Made by a program: the position numbers and the translations under genes. A DNA stretch of 5,269 nucleotides from Candidatus Rifleibacteriota bacterium (lineage in GTDB: Bacteria; UBP17; UBA6191; JACPRK01), in assembly GCA_016213865.1 (NCBI GenBank), contig JACQZL010000418.1:1-5269 (forward strand), written 5' to 3'. This document shows, in pieces, positions 1-5,269 of the stretch (position 1 is its first letter; each line of letters opens with the position of its first letter). The notes beneath the pieces were generated by a model that saw only the letters and a program-made list of their open reading frames with translations, was not told where the DNA came from and made no database searches.

Positions 1-1
1 G

Positions 2-2146
2 ACCGCGGGCACGCCGACCCTGACGATCGCCAACGCCAGCGCAGCCTCCGCCGGGGTCAACCCGGCCACTGCGGGCACCTACACCTTCACGGTCACCGTC
101 ACCGATAGCCAGGGCGGCATCGGCACCGGCACCGTGACCCTCACGGTGAACCCGTCCAGCGCCTCCAAGCCGGTCGCCAACGCGGGCGCCGGCCAGTTCG
201 GCGTCGGCTACGGCAAGCAGATCACCCTCAATGCGTCCGGTTCGACCGATCCGGAGCAGGGCGCCTTGACCTACAAGTGGGTCCAGGGCGCGACCGATCG
301 CGTCAAGGTCACCCTCTCGAGCGACACGGCCGCTCAGCCGACCTTCAGCACGGCCGACATTCCGACCATCTGCTCGGCCGCCGGCCTTCCGCTGAGCACC
401 ACCGAGTACGGTTTGCTGCCCATCACTGCGAACGTCGCGGGCGCTTACAACTTCACCGTGACGGTCCGCGACCCGCAGGGGCTCACGGCCACCGGCACGA
501 CCGAGATCTACAGCGCCTGGCGCAACAGCGGCACGACCAACGTCGAGGTGGGCTCGAACGTCTACTTCGTTGCCCCGGCCAATCAACAGTCCTACTCCTG
601 GACCATCGTGAACCGGACCACCACGGGCGGCACCTCGACCAACCAACTCCAGGACGCCACCACCCGGTTCGGGCACTTCGTGCCTGACAAGAAGGGCATC
701 TACGAGATCAAGGAAGCGTCGCAGGCGAAGTCGTTCAAGTTCAACGCCAGCACCTACGCCGGCACGTCCAACTGCCAGAACTGCCACGACGGCGGCTTCA
801 CGGCAGACAAGTTCACCGGGTTCAACATGACCGCCCACGCCATGTCGCTGCAGAACTACCTGAACCGGGCCGGCCGCGTTGGCACGACCATCGCCGGCCT
901 GCGCTCGCGCACGGTGGGCAACGATCCGACCCCCACGGCGGTCAGCGGCTTCGACGATGTCGCCGCCAGCCTTTCCTGGACCCCCCCGAGCCCGACGACG
1001 ACCACGTCGTACACCTCGGTGCCCCAGGAGCTGAAGGATCTCGGCGGTATCCAGTGCGAGAACTGCCACGGCCCCGGCGCCAGTCACAGTGGCAGCAAGG
1101 CGAAGATCGGCTACGGCTACGACGTCGAGACCTGCGGCCAGTGCCATTCCTGGGCGCCGGCGCAGTGGAGCAAGCACCGCGGCCACTCGAAGAAGCCGGC
1201 CACGAGTTCGACCAACTGCCTTGGTTGCCACAGCGGCGCGGCCTACGCGAGCGCGATGAGCCACTACGCGACGGTCTCGACCACGCACAACGCGCTCAGC
1301 TCCTGGCCGGCCGGCTGGTCGACCACCTCGAACCAGGGCCCGATCGGCTGCGCGGCCTGCCACGACCCGCACTCGACCGACAAGGGCAGCACGGTCGACT
1401 TCCAGCTCAGGTCTTTCGACCGCGACATCAAGCTGATCAGCGGTCGCCTCGTCCAGAAGACCGGCGCCGCCGCCACCTGCATGGTCTGCCACAGCGCCAG
1501 GAAGTCCTCGGCGAATGCCAACCAGACCACCCCCTCGGCGCTCCCGACGCGCTTCGGACCGCACTACAACTGCCAGAACGACATGCTCCAGGGTGCGAAC
1601 GGCTACGAGTACCCCGAGTACACCGCGATAGCTCCTTACTCCAGCTCGCCGCACAGGACGGTCGTCGAGGACACCTGCGTGGGATGCCACATGCAGACGG
1701 CGACCTCGAACACCCGGAACGTCGACGACGTGGTGGGCAACCACACGTTCAACATGCGCAATGGCAGCGTCAACAACGCCGTCGCCACCTGTGGCAAGTG
1801 CCACGCCGGGGCGACTGACTTCAACATCGAGGCCGGCGCCGACTACGACGGCAACGGCACGATCGAAGGCATCCAGGAAGAGGTCGAGGGTCTCATCCAG
1901 AAGGTCGAGCACGAGATCGCGACCCAGAACCCGACCGGTTGGAATCAGTGGCTTACGAGCACCGACGAGAACCCCAGGGGCTTGACGGTCAAGCAGGCCA
2001 AGGCATTGTGGAACGTCGAGTTCGTATCGCTCGACGGCAGCAAGGGCGTCCACAACTTCGCCTACGCCGTCCAGCTGCTCCAGCGGTCCTACAAGGACCT
2101 GACGGGCAACTGGCCGACCGCGAACGTGAACGTCCGCAAGCAGTAG
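2..2146 (+). CDS. Secreted octahaem c-type cytochrome with N-terminal PKD/Ig-like domains (5' partial)
   Basis: The reading frame is open from the first full codon in the window, so the start and signal peptide lie upstream; 714 residues are visible (numbered from position 2). Residues 1-50 are the end of one PKD/Ig-like domain (FTVTVTDSQGG, then TVTLTVNP). Residues about 54-172 form a second (PVANAG, then LNASGSTDP, then YNFTVTVRDPQG), and about 173-250 look like a further beta-rich domain. Eight CXXCH haem motifs follow at residues 258, 352, 378, 406, 450, 493, 559 and 597 (CQNCH, CENCH, CGQCH, CLGCH, CAACH, CMVCH, CVGCH, CGKCH). Many other histidines could serve as distal ligands. ENCHGPGASH and GPH...YEYPE...VEDTCVGCHM resemble cytochrome c554-like multihaem families. 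An acidic loop DYDGNGTIEG begins at residue 614, and a VHNFAY...LL helix ends the protein. Inferred role: electron transfer in the periplasm or at the cell surface; substrate unknown. A tandem terminator follows the gene. Confidence 0.92.
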   Translation, partial: TAGTPTLTIANASAASAGVNPATAGTYTFTVTVTDSQGGIGTGTVTLTVNPSSASKPVANAGAGQFGVGYGKQITLNASGSTDPEQGALTYKWVQGATDRVKVTLSSDTAAQPTFSTADIPTICSAAGLPLSTTEYGLLPITANVAGAYNFTVTVRDPQGLTATGTTEIYSAWRNSGTTNVEVGSNVYFVAPANQQSYSWTIVNRTTTGGTSTNQLQDATTRFGHFVPDKKGIYEIKEASQAKSFKFNASTYAGTSNCQNCHDGGFTADKFTGFNMTAHAMSLQNYLNRAGRVGTTIAGLRSRTVGNDPTPTAVSGFDDVAASLSWTPPSPTTTTSYTSVPQELKDLGGIQCENCHGPGASHSGSKAKIGYGYDVETCGQCHSWAPAQWSKHRGHSKKPATSSTNCLGCHSGAAYASAMSHYATVSTTHNALSSWPAGWSTTSNQGPIGCAACHDPHSTDKGSTVDFQLRSFDRDIKLISGRLVQKTGAAATCMVCHSARKSSANANQTTPSALPTRFGPHYNCQNDMLQGANGYEYPEYTAIAPYSSSPHRTVVEDTCVGCHMQTATSNTRNVDDVVGNHTFNMRNGSVNNAVATCGKCHAGATDFNIEAGADYDGNGTIEGIQEEVEGLIQKVEHEIATQNPTGWNQWLTSTDENPRGLTVKQAKALWNVEFVSLDGSKGVHNFAYAVQLLQRSYKDLTGNWPTANVNVRKQ

Positions 2147-2155
2147 TTCCCGCAA

Positions 2156-2186
2156 GGGGGGCCGGGCCGTTCGCGGCCGGCCCCCC
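2156..2186 (+). terminator. GC-rich hairpin just after the cytochrome stop codon
   Basis: The hairpin begins 10 nt after the TAG stop. The outer 10-bp stem pairs GGGGGGCCGG (2156-2165) with CCGGCCCCCC (2177-2186). After one bulged G (2166), CCG (2167-2169) pairs with CGG (2174-2176) around a TTCG tetraloop, a very stable loop type. Only GATT follows, with no T-run, so on its own this is either a weak intrinsic terminator or an mRNA 3'-end stabiliser. The intrinsic terminator that follows probably does the main termination. Confidence 0.65.
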
Positions 2187-2204
2187 GATTACAACCCTGG
2201 TCCT

Positions 2205-2238
2205 GGCGCCCCGGCCCTCCCCGGGGCGCCGTTTTTTT
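2205..2238 (+). terminator. Rho-independent terminator of the cytochrome gene
   Basis: A perfect 10-bp stem pairs GGCGCCCCGG (2205-2214) with CCGGGGCGCC (2221-2230) around a 6-nt loop. It is followed by one G and then seven T residues (2232-2238), the textbook form of an intrinsic terminator on the plus strand. It lies about 60 nt after the cytochrome stop and separates that transcript from prs. Confidence 0.92.
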
Positions 2239-2338
2239 CCCTGTTCCGCGCAGGTGGGCGCGTCAGCCGCGGCGGCCGTAGCTTCCGCGTGACCGCGCAC
2301 TCGTGGCTTCCCCTCACCTGCTCCTCGGTCCCCAGGCA

Positions 2339-2347
2339 TGCTAGACT
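2339..2347 (+). promoter_or_regulatory. Putative extended -10 promoter of prs
   Basis: TG at 2339-2340, one spacer base, then TAGACT at 2342-2347 matches four of six TATAAT positions and carries the extended -10 TG. No convincing -35 element is seen 16-18 nt upstream. The -10 box ends only 9 nt before the prs ATG. Transcription starting at the usual distance would therefore begin about 2354-2357, giving a leaderless or nearly leaderless mRNA. This agrees with the absence of a Shine-Dalgarno sequence before the ATG. Confidence 0.5.
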
Positions 2348-2356
2348 GCCTACCAG

Positions 2357-3301
2357 ATGCGAAACCGCCTCAAGATCTTCAGTGGTAATGCCCATCCGGA
2401 GCTGGCCCGAGCCATCTGCGAGTACCTCGACCTTCCCCTGGGGAAGATGGAGGTCCTTCGGTTCTCCAACGACAACACGTTCGTGAAGGTCCGGGAGAAC
2501 GTCAGGCAGTGCGATTGCTTTGTCGTGCAACCGTCTTGCCCGCCGGTGAACGACGGTCTGATGGAGCTGTTCATCATCATGGACGCTCTGATGCGGGCCT
2601 CGGCCCGCTCGATCACCGTGGTGATGCCGTACTTCCCGTACAGCCGCTCCGACAAGAAAGACCAGCCGCGCATCTCGATCGCGGCCAAGCTCGTGGCCGA
2701 TCTCCTCGAGACCGCCGGCGCCAGCCGCGTCATTACGATGGATCTCCACGCCGAGCAGATCCAGGGCTTCTTCGGCATCCCGGTCGACCAGCTCCTGGCC
2801 CTCCCGGTGCTCTGCAGCTACTTCCAGGAGATGGGCCTGCAAGAGATCGTCGCTGTCGCCCCCGACGCCGGCAGCGCCAAGCGCACGCGTTACTACGCCG
2901 AGAGGCTCAACGTACCCCTGGCCATCCTGGACAAGCGCCGGCGCGGCAACGACGACCGCTCCGAAATCATGTACCTCATCGGCGACGTGCGCGACCGCAC
3001 CGCCATCATCTTCGACGACGAGATCGCCACCGGCGGCTCGATGTTCGGCGTGATCGCCGCTCTCCAGGCCAACGGCGCCCGCAAGGTCTTCGGCGCCGCC
3101 ACCCACGGAATCCTCTGCGGCAACGCCATCGAGCGCTTCCGCGACAGCGTCCTCGAAGAGCTGGTCGTCACCGACACGGTTCCCATTCCGGCCGAGAAGC
3201 GAATCTCCAAGCTCAAGGTCCTGTCAGTCGCCCGCCTCTTCGGCGAGGCCATCAAGCGGATCCACGATGGCACCTCCATCTCGGCCCTCTTCGAACACTG
3301 A
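2357..3301 (+). CDS. prs: Ribose-phosphate pyrophosphokinase (PRPP synthetase), divergent type
   Basis: Makes 5-phosphoribosyl-1-pyrophosphate from ribose-5-phosphate and ATP in the cytoplasm, feeding purine, pyrimidine, NAD, histidine and tryptophan synthesis. The 314-residue length matches the family (about 310-320). Family landmarks are KIFSGNAHPELA at the N-terminus, RENVR (46-50), CPPVNDGLMEL, the catalytic-region DLHAEQIQGFF with His131, DKRR (192-195) with the flexible-loop Lys/Arg, the PRPP-binding loop DDEIATGGS (220-228), ATHGILCGNA, and the terminal SISALFEH. Two places differ from typical enzymes: RSDKKDQPR (97-105) replaces the usual RQDRKxxxR segment, and the PRPP loop has Ala where DDMIDTGGT has Asp. 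An in-frame TAG at 2342-2344 and no other start codon before 2357 fix ATG 2357 as the first possible start. There is no Shine-Dalgarno sequence; see the promoter entry. The next gene follows after 78 nt. Confidence 0.95.
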   Translation: MRNRLKIFSGNAHPELARAICEYLDLPLGKMEVLRFSNDNTFVKVRENVRQCDCFVVQPSCPPVNDGLMELFIIMDALMRASARSITVVMPYFPYSRSDKKDQPRISIAAKLVADLLETAGASRVITMDLHAEQIQGFFGIPVDQLLALPVLCSYFQEMGLQEIVAVAPDAGSAKRTRYYAERLNVPLAILDKRRRGNDDRSEIMYLIGDVRDRTAIIFDDEIATGGSMFGVIAALQANGARKVFGAATHGILCGNAIERFRDSVLEELVVTDTVPIPAEKRISKLKVLSVARLFGEAIKRIHDGTSISALFEH

Positions 3302-3379
3302 CCTTCCGCTGCCGCCGGTCTGTGCCGGCCGCGACGAGGCCCCCTTCCCCGCGGAGCTGGGAGTCCCGCGCCTCAGGCC

Positions 3380-4846
3380 ATGAGCCTCCTTCGAGAGTTC
3401 CTCGCCCGCCGCCTGGAGCGCAAGTTCGTCTTCTTCCTGGTGGCCATCGTCTCGATCGCCGTCGTCCTCCTCGCCACCGTGACGACGAGCGTCGTGCGAA
3501 GCGTCCTGGCCCACTCCTACGAGACGCGCGTCGTGCCGCGCCTGGAACTGGCGGCGCGCCTGGTCGAGAGCGAGGGTCTGGAGGGGCCCGGGCTGCTGCG
3601 CGTTCGCCAGCTCTTGAGCGTGCTGCTCCTGGATCCCGACCTGGCGTCGATCGTCCTGCGCCCTTCCGACGAGAGCATGCCGCCGCTGGCGCTCGCGGGG
3701 GCCCTGCCCCCGGGCATCGACTTCCCCATCGCCTCCGGCAGCGGTGCCGGCCCCCTGCTGCTCTATCCCCACAGCGGCCACGACAACTTCCTGGCCTGGA
3801 GCGCGTCGTGCAAGCGGGGCACCCTCTTCGCCGTCTTCACCAAGGCCCCCACCGAGCAGGCCCTCAGCGCCATGAATTCCAGGATGCTCCAGGCGGCGGC
3901 GCTCATCTGCATCGTGAGCTGCTTCATGGGCCTGTTCATGGCCAGGCTGATCCTCCGCCCCATCGAGCGTTTCATCACGGCCATGCGCCAGATCGCCGAG
4001 GGCCAGGAGGTGCGCCAGCTCCAGACGCTGGAGCGCAACGAGCTGGGCGACTGGACCAGCACGTTCAACTCGATGATCGGCCAGCTCCGCACCAAGCACA
4101 ACCTGGAGAAGTTCCTCCTCGCGCGCGAGAAGAGCGACCTCGTGGCCCACATCGCGGCGGGCCTCGCCCACCGCATCCGTACCCCCCTGACCGCCATCAA
4201 CAGTCTCACCCAGCTCATCACCCGGGGAGGCGACCGCCGCAAGCTCGAGGAGTGGACCTCCGTGATCCTGGGCAAGGTCAAGGAGCTGGACGATGCGGTG
4301 AGTCAATTCGTCACCTACGCCCAGCCGGTTCCGCTGCAGTTCGGCCCCGGCAAGCCGTCCGAGGTCGTCTCGTTCGCTCTGGAGCTGGTGGCGCCGGACC
4401 TGGCCAGCAAGGGCGTCCAGGTCGACCGCCCGCCCGCGCCGGCCGACGAGCGGGAACAGATGATGGACAGCCAGCAACTGCAGCAGGCGTTCCTGCAGCT
4501 CTTCCGGTATGCAATCCGGGCCATGGAGGCCAACCCCGAGAAGGCCCCCCGGACCCTTCGCGTGACCCTGCGCCCGCTGGGGACACGGCCCGGCGCGCTC
4601 ATCCAGGTCGCCGACACCGGCGAGCCCGTGCCTGATGAGCTTCGGCAACGCGTGTTCGAGCCCTTTGTCGACATGACGAGCCGCTACGTGGGCATCGGCT
4701 TGCCCGTCGCGGCGCGGCTTCTCGAGCTGCACGGCGGTTCGATCCGGCTCGTCGCCGAGGCCGGCTGGGGCAACTGCTACCTTCTGGAGTTGCCCTCGCT
4801 GAGCCTGCAGGAATTGCAGCTTCGAAACAGCCAGGCCAAGGCCTAG
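3380..4846 (+). CDS. Membrane sensor histidine kinase-like protein with degenerate catalytic boxes
   Basis: The 488-residue protein has the order of a transmembrane sensor kinase. TM1 is at about 15-39, followed by an extracytoplasmic sensor region of about 41-168 with no recognised fold, and TM2 at about 169-192. A HAMP domain spans about 190-238 (RPIERF, then ERNELGDWTSTFNSM). The dimerisation/phosphoacceptor region is about 250-315 with His264 in HRIRTPL, and a GHKL ATPase-like domain covers about 325-470. ATPase boxes seen are DTG (412-414), FEPF (426-429) and GIGL (438-441). Departures from active kinases are Arg265 instead of Glu/Asp after the His, Thr268 instead of the usual Asn in the H box, Tyr377 where the N box normally has Asn (LFRYAIRAM), and Pro416 where the second Gly of DxGxG is expected. 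The family call is firm; catalytic activity is doubtful. ATG 3380 is the first ATG, GTG or TTG codon after the in-frame prs stop; the nearest purine-rich sequence (GGAG, 3359-3362) is too distant for an ideal ribosome site. No response regulator is visible. Confidence 0.9.
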   Translation: MSLLREFLARRLERKFVFFLVAIVSIAVVLLATVTTSVVRSVLAHSYETRVVPRLELAARLVESEGLEGPGLLRVRQLLSVLLLDPDLASIVLRPSDESMPPLALAGALPPGIDFPIASGSGAGPLLLYPHSGHDNFLAWSASCKRGTLFAVFTKAPTEQALSAMNSRMLQAAALICIVSCFMGLFMARLILRPIERFITAMRQIAEGQEVRQLQTLERNELGDWTSTFNSMIGQLRTKHNLEKFLLAREKSDLVAHIAAGLAHRIRTPLTAINSLTQLITRGGDRRKLEEWTSVILGKVKELDDAVSQFVTYAQPVPLQFGPGKPSEVVSFALELVAPDLASKGVQVDRPPAPADEREQMMDSQQLQQAFLQLFRYAIRAMEANPEKAPRTLRVTLRPLGTRPGALIQVADTGEPVPDELRQRVFEPFVDMTSRYVGIGLPVAARLLELHGGSIRLVAEAGWGNCYLLELPSLSLQELQLRNSQAKA

Positions 4847-4903
4847 GGCCGCCCGGGTGGACCGAGAGGGTGGCGACAGAGAGAAACGAAGTCGTTGCTC
4901 CGG

Positions 4904-4922
4904 CCGGGGACGCTGTCCCCGG
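4904..4922. repeat. Perfect inverted repeat, 8-bp arms
   Basis: CCGGGGAC (4904-4911) pairs with GTCCCCGG (4915-4922) around a GCT loop, 58 nt after the kinase-like gene's stop codon. It could stabilise the 3' end of that mRNA or act as a Rho-assisted terminator hairpin; no T-run follows. The compact palindrome also resembles REP-type elements, but only one copy is visible here. Confidence 0.6.
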
Positions 4923-4931
4923 ACCCCTGCT

Positions 4932-4944
4932 GGAGCTCTGCTCC
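4932..4944. repeat. Small hairpin, 5-bp arms
   Basis: GGAGC (4932-4936) pairs with GCTCC (4940-4944) around TCT. Alone this could be chance, but it sits 10 nt after the 4904-4922 hairpin and 2 nt before the 4947-4992 hairpin. The three could stack as consecutive stem-loops in one RNA. Confidence 0.35.
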
Positions 4945-4946
4945 TG

Positions 4947-4992
4947 GCCTTCTTGCACATGCGGGCTCCTGTCGTCGCCCGCGCAAGAAGGC
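4947..4992. repeat. Long bipartite hairpin (10-bp plus 6-bp stems)
   Basis: The outer arms GCCTTCTTGC (4947-4956) and GCAAGAAGGC (4983-4992) are perfect 10-bp complements with mixed base composition. Inside, GCGGGC (4961-4966) pairs with GCCCGC (4977-4982). ACAT (4957-4960) is a one-sided bulge and TCCTGTCGTC (4967-4976) is the loop, making 16 bp in all. It is one of the most substantial hairpins in the window that is not a terminator, and the A/T-containing outer arms argue against simple GC bias. It could be a structured RNA element on either strand; function unknown. Confidence 0.6.
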
Positions 4993-5014
4993 GTTCGCCC
5001 TCGGCACTGCTGCC

Positions 5015-5041
5015 GGGGCTCACGGCCAGGATGAGAGCCCC
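5015..5041. repeat. Inverted repeat, 7-bp arms
   Basis: GGGGCTC (5015-5021) pairs with GAGCCCC (5035-5041) across a 13-nt loop. It is GC-dominated and less convincing than its neighbours, and is listed because it continues the series of palindromes. Confidence 0.35.
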
Positions 5042-5143
5042 GCCCTGGACCCGGCGATGCGAAGGGGAGGCGAGGCCTGATCGGCACTCTCGAGGACTCT
5101 GAGCTGCGAGCGCAGGCAGAACTCACTCCAGCCACCGGGGGGT

Positions 5144-5166
5144 CCAGGGGTGGACTTCACCCCTGG
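5144..5166. repeat. Perfect inverted repeat, 9-bp arms
   Basis: CCAGGGGTG (5144-5152) pairs with CACCCCTGG (5158-5166) around GACTT. It lies downstream of the putative minus-strand gene end and about 300 nt after the kinase-like gene. It could work as a bidirectional termination or transcript-end structure between convergent genes, although no T-run flanks it. Confidence 0.6.
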
Positions 5167-5174
5167 CGAGGGTT

Positions 5175-5191
5175 CGGGAGCGGAGCTCCCG
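5175..5191. repeat. Perfect inverted repeat, 7-bp arms
   Basis: CGGGAGC (5175-5181) pairs with GCTCCCG (5185-5191) around GGA. Read on the minus strand, it begins 27 nt after the TAA of the putative convergent gene, a position typical of a transcript-end hairpin. The arm-3 nt loop-arm layout is like that of the 4904-4922 element, though the sequence differs. Confidence 0.55.
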
Positions 5192-5218
5192 ACTGGGACT
5201 TGGCTGCGCCCCGGCGTC

Positions 5219-5269
5219 TTACCGTCGCCGCCCCGGCGACAGCGCGCTCAGCTTCTCGCCGAGCTGCGC
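5219..5269 (-). CDS. C-terminal end of a probable convergent gene (partial, unidentified)
   Basis: On the minus strand the last 48 bases read as 16 codons, AQLGEKLSALSPGRRR, ending in TAA (complement of 5219-5221). All but one of the codons end in G or C, as in the other genes here, and hairpins follow the stop. The amphipathic, Arg-ending tail would suit a protein C-terminus. The piece is too short to identify a family, and an open stretch this short in GC-rich DNA could be chance. Confidence 0.35.
   Translation of the reverse strand, partial: AQLGEKLSALSPGRRR

Larger units (their letters stand above)
4847..5218. other. Intergenic region rich in inverted repeats, no credible gene
   Basis: These 372 nt separate the kinase-like gene from the probable convergent gene end. 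Short open frames exist on both strands, but their translations are Arg/Pro/Gly-rich, lack recognisable motifs, and overlap the palindromes. The notable content is six inverted repeats with intact arms of 5-10 bp, at 4904-4922, 4932-4944, 4947-4992, 5015-5041, 5144-5166 and 5175-5191. None is followed by a T-run, so none is a classic intrinsic terminator. Confidence 0.6.

Noticed and set aside
2189..3106. A 305-codon minus-strand open frame opposite prs
   Set aside because: It lies antisense to a confident prs and runs into the terminator region; its His/Asp/Val/Gly-rich, low-information translation shows no domain.
3309..3330. Short CCGG-containing inverted repeat between prs and the kinase-like gene
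   Set aside because: Only about 5 bp of pairing and no T-run; expected by chance at this GC content, so not called a terminator.
2509..4635. A 708-codon plus-strand open frame running across prs and the kinase-like gene
   Set aside because: It overlaps two genes with clear family motifs in another frame, and its translation is Arg/Pro/Gly-rich with no domain. It is a shadow frame caused by high GC.
4885..4896. Small AACG/CGTT inverted repeat
   Set aside because: Only 4 bp of pairing with a 4-nt loop; too weak to separate from chance.
3224..5023. A 599-codon minus-strand open frame opposite the kinase-like gene
   Set aside because: Its composition is typical of antisense GC-rich shadow frames, it shows no recognisable motif, and it fully covers a well-supported plus-strand gene.
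4857..5102. Possible small proteins of about 61-81 residues between the kinase-like gene and the right-hand gene end
   Set aside because: The translations are Arg/Pro-rich without motifs, the frames overlap the hairpins, and no ribosome site supports a start.
1..5269. CRISPR array, tRNA, rRNA, insertion sequence or defence system
   Set aside because: No regularly spaced direct repeats, cloverleaf-like sequence, ribosomal core motifs, transposase or known defence protein motifs were seen on either strand.

Overview
The window is a GC-rich bacterial segment (roughly two-thirds G+C by eye, with codon third positions almost all G or C). It carries three convincing plus-strand genes and a hairpin-rich stretch near the right edge. 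An octahaem c-type cytochrome fused to PKD/Ig-like domains points to an environmental bacterium with extracellular or periplasmic electron transfer. Deltaproteobacteria-type lineages (Myxococcota, Desulfobacterota) or an uncultured relative would fit. No rRNA or marker gene is present, so this placement is a low-confidence inference.

Layout: (1) Positions 2-2146 hold the 3' part of a secreted multihaem cytochrome. Its beta-sandwich repeats are followed by eight CXXCH haem motifs and a C-terminal acidic loop-helix region; the 5' end lies outside the window. (2) Positions 2147-2356 are intergenic, with two successive terminator hairpins (the second a classic intrinsic terminator with a T-run) and then an extended -10 promoter close to the next start codon. 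(3) Positions 2357-3301 encode a full-length ribose-phosphate pyrophosphokinase (Prs) of a divergent sequence type. (4) Positions 3380-4846, 78 nt after prs on the same strand, encode a membrane protein with sensor histidine kinase architecture. Several of its catalytic boxes are degenerate, so it may be a pseudokinase. (5) Positions 4847-5218 have no credible gene but contain a run of perfect inverted repeats. (6) The last 51 bases look like the C-terminal end of a convergent minus-strand gene.

The cytochrome appears to be transcriptionally separate from prs because of the double terminator. prs and the kinase-like gene have no visible terminator between them and could be co-transcribed; no response regulator is visible. 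There is no CRISPR array, tRNA, rRNA or recognisable transposase. The points most worth a second look are the degenerate kinase, the leaderless-looking divergent prs, and the structured intergenic region at 4904-5191.
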